A stretch of DNA of 13,070 nt from JBEIHI01 sp964655245 (GTDB lineage Bacteria > Bdellovibrionota > UBA2394): contig CAZZLQ010000059.1 in the NCBI GenBank assembly GCA_964655245.1, positions 1-13,070 on the forward strand. Reading direction: 5' to 3'. Shown here in pieces: positions 1 through 6,853 of this stretch. Below the pieces are notes generated by a model, which saw only the letters and a program-made list of their open reading frames with translations, searched no databases and was not told the DNA's origin. Position 1 is the stretch's first letter, and each line of letters starts with the position of its first letter. Made by a program: the position numbers and the translations under genes.

Positions 1-1
1 G

Positions 2-1570
2 AAATCCATTCTTGTCTCTCGCGGGTTTACGGGGGCGGAGCTTCATGATTGGGTTCAACTTTTGAGGGAGCACCTGCGATCCGGTAGAAAGGATCAAGCC
101 GATTTAGCCTCTATTCTTTGGCGGAATGAATTCCAGCATCTTCGTGTAAGCATTTACAATGCTCTTCTTGAGGTTGAAGACATTGGAAACGATCCTCTCG
201 CTCGCGATGAAACAAACGATCTTCTGAAATCAGAAAATTCCGCGGATGAACTAGTCGAGCAGTCCGCTTTGAGCGCTGATTTTGCTCAAGCTAAGCGATT
301 CGGCCAGGGCAAAATAGGGCCCGAAGAGGAAGCGGCCGGCAATAAGGTCAAGACTCTTCGAGACGAGTTCTGGAGTCTTCCTTCCGTCGAAAGGCGACTT
401 GCCAAAACGATCAAACCTCTTTCCGAGCTCGAAGCAGATCGGTTGAGGAACTACCTCGCGGATGGATCCTATTCAGATAGGGCCCGTGGTGTTTTGAGAT
501 TTACGTCATCAGAACTCGCACCCCTTCGTGCAGAGATGGAGTCCTATGATGCCAATCAGATCGAATTCAATCTGATGACCCGGGTTTTTACTCTGCTTGA
601 GAATTCGGCTTCCACTTCGCCGGAGTTTTTAGATTTTAGTCAAAGACAGTTGGAGGCGGTAGCGCAATCCATCATTCAGAGATTTCATCCGTCTCTCATT
701 TTGTACTTCCTGAAGCGATTGAATGCGGTCAAGTCGAAGGGGCATCTGGCTCAAATTGTTCAGCAGGTCCTTGATCGCGTTCGCGTGGCTTTGGACAGTC
801 CTGATAATCAGCTTCTTTTGTTGGATGCCTTGGGCTCGGCTGAGGGGAAAGCTCCGGCTATTCAATTGCTCAAGCTGATCCCCGTTGATCGATGGAAAGT
901 GATCATTGATCTTTTGATCGCTCGTCGAAATGACAAGATCATGATTGAGGTCTTGGATTTGATGAAAGAGCGAGATGCGGATCAGTTTGCTGATACTTTG
1001 TGGCAACTGGGCTTTGAACGACTTGCTCCTTTGCTGCCTGCGGTAGCTCTTTTGAATTGGGATGGCCGCGGTGCCTTCTTTGCAAGGTGCCTTGCTTCAC
1101 GATCACCCCAGATGATCCAGCAATCACTTCCTTTTCTTTCGATCATTCATCTTCCGGTGGACGTGGCCTTATCGGTGTTTCAACGAGCAAATCACTCGAA
1201 TCAGAGGCTTTGGCTTGAGAAGCTCATCGCCGATGTGGCTTTCCCTCATTGGAGGGACTTCGTGAGATCTCTTTTCTCAAAGCAATTGTGGAGAGGTGCG
1301 TCTGAAGATGTCGCGATTGTGATGCTCAAGGTTTTCTTTCGGTATCTTCAAGCCCCCTGTATCAAGGAGTTGAAGCCCTTTGTAGAGGCTCGGCGAATGA
1401 TCTTTTGGCCCGCCTTTCCGCATGAGAGAGATTTGATTCTCTCGTCACTGCTAACATCTCGAGAACGTGGACTTGAACCGGCTCGCTCGGAGCTCATTCA
1501 GCAGGAGAGCCGGGTCATGTTTCAAAGTAGCTCGCTGAGAGATCGCTTAAGGAGTTTCAATGGAGGCTAA
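2..1570 (+). CDS. Helical-repeat-like protein of unknown function, 5'-truncated by window edge
   Basis: The reading frame is open from base 2 through the left edge. The TTG at 62 is therefore probably internal, and the real start lies upstream of the window. About 520 residues are visible, soluble and with no signal peptide or membrane segment. The first part has a motif of the type LWRNEFQHLRVSI, followed by an acidic linker. The rest is almost wholly alpha-helical in character, with repeated leucine-rich helices (for example LLLLDALGSAEGKAPAIQLL), suggesting HEAT-like repeats. Similar proteins are found in delta-proteobacteria beside HD-domain regulators, so a scaffold or adaptor role in signalling is possible, but I do not recognise a defined family. 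The stop overlaps the next gene by 11 bases, which implies translational coupling. Coding status is firm; function is unknown. Confidence 0.85.
   Translation, partial: KSILVSRGFTGAELHDWVQLLREHLRSGRKDQADLASILWRNEFQHLRVSIYNALLEVEDIGNDPLARDETNDLLKSENSADELVEQSALSADFAQAKRFGQGKIGPEEEAAGNKVKTLRDEFWSLPSVERRLAKTIKPLSELEADRLRNYLADGSYSDRARGVLRFTSSELAPLRAEMESYDANQIEFNLMTRVFTLLENSASTSPEFLDFSQRQLEAVAQSIIQRFHPSLILYFLKRLNAVKSKGHLAQIVQQVLDRVRVALDSPDNQLLLLDALGSAEGKAPAIQLLKLIPVDRWKVIIDLLIARRNDKIMIEVLDLMKERDADQFADTLWQLGFERLAPLLPAVALLNWDGRGAFFARCLASRSPQMIQQSLPFLSIIHLPVDVALSVFQRANHSNQRLWLEKLIADVAFPHWRDFVRSLFSKQLWRGASEDVAIVMLKVFFRYLQAPCIKELKPFVEARRMIFWPAFPHERDLILSSLLTSRERGLEPARSELIQQESRVMFQSSSLRDRLRSFNGG
1549..1554 (+). 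promoter_or_regulatory. Ribosome binding site fixing the start at 1560
   Basis: AAGGAG lies five bases before the ATG at 1560, inside the end of the upstream reading frame. It is one of the best Shine-Dalgarno matches in the window. It fixes the start of the HD-GYP-like gene and supports coupled translation of the two genes. Confidence 0.7.
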
Positions 1571-3029
1571 TCTGGAAAATACTATTGAGAAAGATCCAGA
1601 TCTCCTCGAAGCTCTTGCGACGGCTTTTCTCCAAAACTTTTACCAGCACATTCGGCTCGCAGAGACTCATGATACAAACAACAAGATTTTTGAGACGGTT
1701 CTGTCCGAGTTGCATCGGACCTATCAGTCATTTCTGGGGGGTACTGGCCAGTCGAACTTGGAGTTAGCGTTTCGTGGAGAGCAGATCTTTGTCAATCGAG
1801 TCCGATTGAGGCCCAAGCCACGGCAGTTTAGTGCTTATCGATTCATTTTAAAATTCATGCGAATTCGTCGAATTGGTTCCGTTTTGATCAATCAGTATGA
1901 TCGGCCGGAGCAATTGAAATTTTTCTTGGGTCTCATTTCCCGGTCTCGAGATCTTCTTCGAGATGACGCTGAACCTGCAGCTCAGTTGATGGATGATCTA
2001 AGATCAGCAGGCTTGGACTCTATTTTTCAGGTGAGTTCGCTTCAGAAGCTCTACGCCGGATCGGGCGCTGGCGCTTTACCTGGGGAGAGCATTGCTGATG
2101 TCGAGATCGCCGCAGCAGCGATTTATGAATCTTTACGGAAGTTCATCGATGTGATTCTAGAAAATCTTGAAGGGGCAGAGCGCTTTGAACTGAGCTCGCT
2201 CGATCATCTCATGCAAGATCTGATGGTGTTGGCCAATGAAGATATCATTCAAATGCTGCGACTCCTGTCTGTGAAGCGCTACGATCGTCCGCTTCCTTAT
2301 CGTGGGGTGAACGCGGCATTTCTCATGAACGCGTGGGCGGAATCGTTAAGACTGCCAAAAGGCGTTGTCAGAGAGCTGACTGAATTGGCACTGATTCATC
2401 CAATTGTGTTTCGCATCGTTCAAAATCGATCTCAAACTCCTTCGGAGGCTCAGGAGCTAGAGCTCTTTGGAATTTTGCAAAGAATTCAGTCGGTCTTTCC
2501 CTTAACAAGCTTACAGATGTTAGCTTTGGTCGAGTGGCTCACGCCGTTTGGCCAGGCCGGTGTGTACACGGTCAAGCAGACCCAGTGCTATCAGCACTTC
2601 TTTTCGAGGATGCTGCGTATTGTCGCGAGCTTTGAGGAGATGACGACTTATGAAAAGTCAAAACGAGTCTATCTTCCCGATGAGGCGCTCGCTGAATTGT
2701 TGAAGCGACCCGATGACTGCGATCCTACGTTGCTCAAGCTCTTTGTTAACTGGCTTGGAATCTATCCTCTGGGATCGTTGGTCGAGTTGACCACCGGTGA
2801 AATCGCTCAGGTGTTTGCAGGGGCGAGTGACCCCCTCAAGTTCCAGCGTCCCATCGTACTCATTCTCAAAACATCCGATGGGGCGGTTCTTGATCGTCCG
2901 CAGATTTTTGATTTATCTGAAATGAACGAGAAGCTGGGTGTCTATCGAAAGAGTGTGAAGCGAAGCACCACTTTTGAGGCCGCAGGATTAGATCCTCAAA
3001 AGCTTCGATCAAGTCCGATTGCTTTTTAG
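1560..3029 (+). CDS. Degenerate HD-GYP-like signalling protein
   Basis: The protein has 489 residues and is soluble. The N-terminal part (about 20-130) carries the pattern QHIRLAETHD...FRGEQIFVNRVRLR...FMRIRRIGSV. This pattern is typical of an uncharacterised domain that precedes HD-GYP modules in delta-proteobacterial proteins. The C-terminal part (about 235-440) follows the HD-GYP layout: a helix leading to LALIHP (275-281) where active proteins have LLHD; GQAGVY (331-336) where GYP should be; a stretch around SFEEMTTYEKSKRVY (358-371) like the family's DALT/RPYR region; and a well-kept tail, LLKLFVNWLGIYPLGSLVEL (391-410). The metal-binding HD pair and the GYP motif are lost, so cyclic-di-GMP hydrolysis is unlikely. 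A pseudoenzyme with a binding or scaffold role is inferred. It overlaps the upstream gene and precedes a FIST gene. Confidence 0.8.
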   Translation: MEANLENTIEKDPDLLEALATAFLQNFYQHIRLAETHDTNNKIFETVLSELHRTYQSFLGGTGQSNLELAFRGEQIFVNRVRLRPKPRQFSAYRFILKFMRIRRIGSVLINQYDRPEQLKFFLGLISRSRDLLRDDAEPAAQLMDDLRSAGLDSIFQVSSLQKLYAGSGAGALPGESIADVEIAAAAIYESLRKFIDVILENLEGAERFELSSLDHLMQDLMVLANEDIIQMLRLLSVKRYDRPLPYRGVNAAFLMNAWAESLRLPKGVVRELTELALIHPIVFRIVQNRSQTPSEAQELELFGILQRIQSVFPLTSLQMLALVEWLTPFGQAGVYTVKQTQCYQHFFSRMLRIVASFEEMTTYEKSKRVYLPDEALAELLKRPDDCDPTLLKLFVNWLGIYPLGSLVELTTGEIAQVFAGASDPLKFQRPIVLILKTSDGAVLDRPQIFDLSEMNEKLGVYRKSVKRSTTFEAAGLDPQKLRSSPIAF

Positions 3030-3055
3030 ATTCTGAATGCTCAGACTAGAGGTGA

Positions 3056-4222
3056 ATGAAAGTCGGCGTTGGGTTTAGTCGAGAACGAGATCCTGAATTG
3101 GCACTGAGCGAGGCCTATCGAAAGAGTCTTCAAAAAGCTGGAGCCACGCGCGCTGATCTGTGTCTGATTTTTTATTCGTATGATTATGCTTTAGATGCGC
3201 CGATTTTTTCTGCCGCGCTCAAGAAGATTTTGCGTGACATTCCCTCACTAGGATCCTCGACTTGGAGCGCTTGGTCGTCTCAAGAGAGTATTGAGTCTGA
3301 AACGGGCCTCATGGTGGTGAGCTTGAGTCGCCTTGAATTTGAGTATCGATTTTTCAAAGTTCATTCTCTTCGAGAAAAGGCAGAGCTTTGGTCGGCAGAG
3401 GTTGCCCGTCAGCTCAATGATATGCAACTCGAGGATCTCACCACGGTCTTCTTTGCGGCGGATAGTTTAAATTTTACTCCCGGCAGTGGGCTGTCTTTTC
3501 TTGAGCGGCATTTTCCGAAGACTCAGTTTGTAGGCTACGGTGCGAGTTATACGATCCCACAATGCAGCATTATCTTGAATTCGGAAGTCTTCTTGAATGC
3601 GATGGCTGGGATTGCCATTTCGAAAGCTCCGATCTGGACGGGTCTCATGCAGAGTATTTGTCCGGAATTGAATGAAGTGAATATCAATCGAATGTCTGAG
3701 AATCTCGTGATTGAGATTGATGATAAACCCGCATTTTATCGCTTGAGCGAGCACCTCATGGACCAGGATGATTTGCCGATGATGTCGCCGGATGAGTTTC
3801 GCAAGCATATGGGTCAGCTCTATGTCGTCGAGAAACCCAAGGAGAACAAGGTCTATCCAAGAGTTATTGGCGATCCCTACCGAGTCATTTCTCTTCTCGG
3901 ATCAGAAATGACAACGGGCATGGTGGCGGTCGGTCAGGCTCTTGATTTTAGTCAGCGGCACTTTCTGGCACAAAAGAAGGTATCTTACATGAACGACGGA
4001 GCTGAGAAGGTGCTTGCAGAGTTGCACGCGATGAATGCCAAGCCCTCAGCGGGACTGATGATTGTGAATTCCTCGCGGCTTCGCGAAAAAAATCGTGACA
4101 CATCGGATATGATGATTTGGAAAAAGTATTTTCCGGACACGCCTCTGATTGGAATTTCATCTCAGTCGGAGTTCCTGGGTCAGCCCAACAGCTACTCAGG
4201 ACTATTGATTGTTTTGCCTTAA
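3056..4222 (+). CDS. FIST-domain sensory protein
   Basis: The protein has 388 residues with no membrane segment. The opening MKVGVGFSRERDPELALSEA is characteristic of FIST_N, which covers about residues 25-210 and includes GSSTWSAW and a second sheet around FVGYGASY. FIST_C covers about 225-375, with YPRVIGDPYRVISLLGSEM and ending LIGISSQSEFLG. FIST domains are known as predicted small-ligand (possibly amino-acid-derivative) sensors linked to signal transduction. Here there is no fused kinase or methyl-accepting output, so it would act through a partner, plausibly the two upstream products. It starts 26 bases after the HD-GYP-like gene. GAGG at 3049-3052 leaves only three bases before ATG, a tight ribosome site. 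The usual C-terminal GE motif region reads SSQSEF, a divergent version. Confidence 0.85.
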   Translation: MKVGVGFSRERDPELALSEAYRKSLQKAGATRADLCLIFYSYDYALDAPIFSAALKKILRDIPSLGSSTWSAWSSQESIESETGLMVVSLSRLEFEYRFFKVHSLREKAELWSAEVARQLNDMQLEDLTTVFFAADSLNFTPGSGLSFLERHFPKTQFVGYGASYTIPQCSIILNSEVFLNAMAGIAISKAPIWTGLMQSICPELNEVNINRMSENLVIEIDDKPAFYRLSEHLMDQDDLPMMSPDEFRKHMGQLYVVEKPKENKVYPRVIGDPYRVISLLGSEMTTGMVAVGQALDFSQRHFLAQKKVSYMNDGAEKVLAELHAMNAKPSAGLMIVNSSRLREKNRDTSDMMIWKKYFPDTPLIGISSQSEFLGQPNSYSGLLIVLP

Positions 4223-4238
4223 GCCTTTTGATCTCGGT

Positions 4239-4463
4239 TTACGATGAGCTTTCGATTTTCTTTGCCCATTGAACCATGCGCAAACTCAGTTCCGTGAAAA
4301 ACACTGCTAAACCCATGAGCGTGATGAGAGCCATATGGGCCAAGAAGCCCGGCTCTTTTTGTTTCACCGTTTCTTCGCGCAACCGATTTCGGCGCTCTGG
4401 ATGATTGGCGATCTCGAAATAATTCGTTAGTTTTTTTGCAATCGCACTCGCTTCGGAATCCAC
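4239..4463 (-). CDS. Small single-span membrane protein, hypothetical
   Basis: This 74-residue frame starts with GTG, preceded by a strong AAAAGGGGG Shine-Dalgarno element (4472-4480, minus strand) at eight-base spacing. That choice is better than the overlapping 89-residue frame from ATG 4488, whose product is Cys/Arg-rich and featureless. The product has a charged, helical N-terminal half (residues 1-38, including HPERRNRLREETVKQK), one hydrophobic segment at about 40-60 (FLAHMALITLMGLAVFFTEL) and a short basic tail, WAKK. By the positive-inside tendency the orientation is unclear, since both flanks carry lysines and arginines. It converges on the FIST gene with a 16-base gap. I know no family for it; coding status rests on the ribosome site, the sensible composition and the lack of any other gene here. 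Confidence 0.6.
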   Translation of the reverse strand: MDSEASAIAKKLTNYFEIANHPERRNRLREETVKQKEPGFLAHMALITLMGLAVFFTELSLRMVQWAKKIESSS

Positions 4464-4625
4464 GTGAAGTACCCCCTTTTGGATTCATGACTCTTCGAAT
4501 CTCTTAATTTCCCTGCAATTAAGTAATAGCAAACTTGGTGCCAGGATCAGGATGCCCAGAACCACTTTATGGGGCTTTTTATGGCTTTCTCTTGCGACAG
4601 TAAGGACCCAGCGTTAGAAGATCTT
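4464..4625. promoter_or_regulatory. Divergent intergenic spacer with promoter-like and operator-like sequence
   Basis: This AT-rich spacer separates the small minus-strand gene from the epimerase gene, so it should hold promoters for both. It contains the inverted repeat at 4503-4523. A weak plus-strand -10-like TAATAG lies at 4525-4530, but no consensus -35 can be assigned. It may include the start of the epimerase gene if the ATG at 4569 is used instead of 4626. Confidence 0.4.
4503..4523. repeat. Perfect inverted repeat, operator-like
   Basis: CTTAATT at 4503-4509 and AATTAAG at 4517-4523 are exact reverse complements separated by seven bases. The 21-base symmetric site sits in the middle of the divergent spacer. 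It could bind a dimeric regulator controlling one or both flanking genes. It is too AT-rich, and lacks a following T run, to be a good terminator. No regulator that would bind it is encoded in the window as far as I can tell. Confidence 0.5.
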
Positions 4626-5039
4626 ATGTCTCAGTCAGGTCTTCAATTGGGTCATATCGCGATTGCCGTTGAATCGCTGAACAAGGCTGAAGAGGCCGTA
4701 AAGCGGGTCTTTGGGCTGTCTCTCAGTTCTGTGGAGGAGGTCCCCTCTCAAAAAGTTCGCGTTCGCTTTGTCGATTTGGGGGGAGTACGATTTGAGTTCT
4801 TAGAGCCGATGTCCTCGGATTCGCCTATCTCCAAGTTTATAGAAAAGCGAGGAGGCGGAGTTCACCATGTTTCATTTGAAGTCTCTGATCTTGAAACCAG
4901 GCTGAAGAATCTCAAAATGTCTCAGGTGCGGTTGATCAATGAGACCCCAGTGCCTGGAGCAGAGGGCTGTGATGTTGCGTTCTTACATCCCGCTGCCTTT
5001 ATGGGTGTTTTGGTTGAGTTGATGCAGAAGCCTCACTAA
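4626..5039 (+). CDS. Methylmalonyl-CoA epimerase-like VOC protein
   Basis: This is a 137-residue vicinal-oxygen-chelate protein, matching the usual length of methylmalonyl-CoA epimerase. That enzyme interconverts (R)- and (S)-methylmalonyl-CoA in propionate, odd-chain fatty acid and branched amino acid breakdown. It has the two-module VOC layout: LGHIAIAV near the N-terminus (His10 as likely metal ligand), VRFEFLEP, then SPISKFIEKRGGGVHHVSFEV with the family His-His pair (80-81), and FLHPAAFMGVLVEL ending in the likely ligand Glu131. I chose ATG 4626 because AGAAG lies five bases upstream and it gives the family's usual N-terminus. An in-frame ATG at 4569 would add 19 unconserved residues and has no ribosome site. 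No mutase gene is in view. Other VOC functions cannot be excluded. Confidence 0.82.
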   Translation: MSQSGLQLGHIAIAVESLNKAEEAVKRVFGLSLSSVEEVPSQKVRVRFVDLGGVRFEFLEPMSSDSPISKFIEKRGGGVHHVSFEVSDLETRLKNLKMSQVRLINETPVPGAEGCDVAFLHPAAFMGVLVELMQKPH

Positions 5040-6796
5040 GAGCGGTCGGCTTCCAGCCATTTTTCTCCAATCGTGATGGCCTCGTTGAGAGTTTGCGCGA
5101 ACTTTAAATCTCTGGTTTCGCGCAGCATTGGAGATCTTCGAATCAAATCAAGGGCTTCATCATGAGCTCCCGAGAGAATAATCTTTCGGTTTTGTCGTCT
5201 CAAAGTGTCGACCATTGATTCTAAAGCCACCAGCCCTGTGGCATCCATAGTCAGGACGTTCTCAAGATCGACAACGACAAGTTTTGACTTTGAGCCTGCT
5301 GTTGCGATTGCCTCAACGGCCTTTTGAGCCGCACCAAAGAACATGGCCCCCGAGATTTCATAAAGGAGAATTTCTGGCGGAACTTTGCGTTGAATTCGAG
5401 AGTGTTCCTGAGTGGAGCGTGCTTGGCCGGTTGTCATCTCCGACATCCGTCGAATGAAGAGAAGCGAAGCAAGCCCGATCCCCACAGCCACACCGATCAC
5501 CATATCCACTGCGACGGTCAGTCCAAAGCATGTCAGCAAAACGGCAATGTCACTTCTTGGGGCGACCTTGAGCATGTGAATGAATTGACGTCTCTCGCTG
5601 ATGTTCCAAGCGACCACCAGGAGAAGAGCGGCGAGCGAGCTCATCGGTAGAAACGAAAGCCATGGTGCAAAGGCGATGATGCTGACAAGAATGAATATCG
5701 CATGAAAGATCGCAGCCATCGGAGACTGAGCACCGAATCTGATATTCGTCGCTGTTCGAGCAATGGCCCCGGTCGCTGCAAAGCCGCCGAACAAAGGTGA
5801 AAAGATGTTTCCAACGCCCAAAGCCAAGAGCTCTGAATCTGAGTCATGTTTCGTTTTGGTGAGACCATCAGCGATGACAGCCGAAAGAAGGCTCTCAATC
5901 GCGCCGAGCATCGCAATCGCGAAGGCTGCGGGCAGAAGTTCCTGGATGATGCCGAGACTGATGCCCAATGGATTACCATCGGATCCTGAGAAATTCCACG
6001 GCCACTCAAAGTGAGGGAGCTGTTGAGGAATGCCCCAGACTGTCACTCCGTCAATGACTGTTGAGAAGCGCGAGCCAATCGTTGCCACGGAAAAGCTTGG
6101 CCAGATTGTTTGCAGCCAGTGCGCGCCGATAGCAGCCGCGGAAAGCGCAATCAGCGGAGCTGGCACCTTCTTTGTCATCTTCGGCCATAGGATAAGAAGT
6201 CCCAACGTGAAACAGCCCACCGCGGCCTCCGAGATTTGAAGCGTCGGAAGGGAATGCAGCATCTCATTGATTCGTTCCCAGAAAGACTCTGGAGTTGTTT
6301 GAAACTGAAGACCGAGGAAATCTTTCAATTGAATCAGGGCAATCACCACGGCGATGCCAGAGGTAAATCCTGTTGTAACCGTGTAGGGGATAAACTGAAT
6401 CAGTCGCCCGAAACCCGAAAGGGCCATGGCCACCAAAATGAAACCGGCCATGAAACTGGCGAGTAAAAGACCGCCCACTCCGTGATCGTGGACAATCGGA
6501 GCCAAAATTACAACGAAGGCAGCTGTTGGCCCAGTCACCTGCAATCGTGATCCGCCAAGCAGGGCAACAATGAATCCCCCGATGATTGCCGTATAGAGAC
6601 CCGCCTGAGGACTTAAGCCTGTGGCAATTCCAAGCGCCATCGCCAAGGGAAGTGCCACAAGACCTACGATGCAGCCGGCAATGAGATCCTTAAAAAACGA
6701 TTGCTTCGAGTAGCTTTTGAGAACGCTTGAACGAAGAGCCGACAGGGGGCGAATTGATTTTTTACTTTGATGAGTTTCCTGATAACGAAAGGGCAT
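5036..6796 (-). CDS. dauA: SulP-family transporter with STAS domain, DauA-like
   Basis: The protein has 586 residues: an inner-membrane SulP transporter domain (about 35-450, many hydrophobic spans) and a cytoplasmic C-terminal STAS domain (about 474-580, with VVVDLENVLTMDATG around Asp518). It resembles E. coli DauA (YchM), an aerobic C4-dicarboxylate carrier, more closely than plant-type sulfate permeases: FKDLIAG, LPLAMALGIATG, GLYTA, GGSRLQVTGPTAAFVVIL (81-98), GRLIQFIP, TSGIAV, LKDFLGLQ, ATIGSRF, GIPQQLP, LPAAFAIAMLGAIESLL (288-304), TGAIARTATNIR and VAWNISE all have counterparts there. The substrate could still be dicarboxylate, bicarbonate or sulfate. The only reasonable start is ATG 6796; it lies within a perfect stem-loop and has only CAGAG directly before it. 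The 3' end overlaps the convergent epimerase stop by four bases. Confidence 0.88.
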   Translation of the reverse strand: MPFRYQETHQSKKSIRPLSALRSSVLKSYSKQSFFKDLIAGCIVGLVALPLAMALGIATGLSPQAGLYTAIIGGFIVALLGGSRLQVTGPTAAFVVILAPIVHDHGVGGLLLASFMAGFILVAMALSGFGRLIQFIPYTVTTGFTSGIAVVIALIQLKDFLGLQFQTTPESFWERINEMLHSLPTLQISEAAVGCFTLGLLILWPKMTKKVPAPLIALSAAAIGAHWLQTIWPSFSVATIGSRFSTVIDGVTVWGIPQQLPHFEWPWNFSGSDGNPLGISLGIIQELLPAAFAIAMLGAIESLLSAVIADGLTKTKHDSDSELLALGVGNIFSPLFGGFAATGAIARTATNIRFGAQSPMAAIFHAIFILVSIIAFAPWLSFLPMSSLAALLLVVAWNISERRQFIHMLKVAPRSDIAVLLTCFGLTVAVDMVIGVAVGIGLASLLFIRRMSEMTTGQARSTQEHSRIQRKVPPEILLYEISGAMFFGAAQKAVEAIATAGSKSKLVVVDLENVLTMDATGLVALESMVDTLRRQNRKIILSGAHDEALDLIRRSPMLRETRDLKFAQTLNEAITIGEKWLEADRS

Positions 6797-6826
6797 CTCT
6801 GATGATGATTTCAGAGATGCCCTTTC
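6787..6826 (-). terminator. Perfect 16-bp stem-loop after the ROK gene, covering the dauA-like start
   Basis: GAAAGGGCATCTCTGA (6787-6802) and its exact reverse complement (6811-6826) flank an eight-base loop. On the minus strand the hairpin begins 27 bases after the ROK stop codon, and its descending arm ends in CCCTTTC. That fits a factor-independent terminator, although the T tract is short and broken. The same arm contains the ATG of the DauA-like gene (6794-6796), so on transcripts reading through, the start codon would be buried in the stem. It may act as a terminator, a translational block, or both. Confidence 0.6.
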
Positions 6827-6853
6827 TGAGTAAACAAAATGAAAGCTTAGAGC

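Noticed and set aside
62..64. TTG as the start of the first gene
   Set aside because: The frame is open to the left edge with plausible protein sequence before it, so the gene most likely begins outside the window.
4219..4488. Minus-strand 89-codon frame from ATG 4488
   Set aside because: Overlaps the 74-codon GTG frame, gives an Arg/Cys-rich featureless product and has no ribosome site; its 3' end also runs into the FIST gene.
4482..4501. Short inverted repeat GATTC / GAATC
   Set aside because: Only five-base arms; expected often by chance.
4569..4625. N-terminal extension of the epimerase with a lipobox-like AFSC
   Set aside because: No basic N-region or proper hydrophobic core, no ribosome site at ATG 4569, and the epimerase family is cytoplasmic and starts near 4626.
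5641..6009. Minus-strand 122-codon frame within the SulP transporter
   Set aside because: Alternate frame of the same strand inside a gene with strong family motifs.
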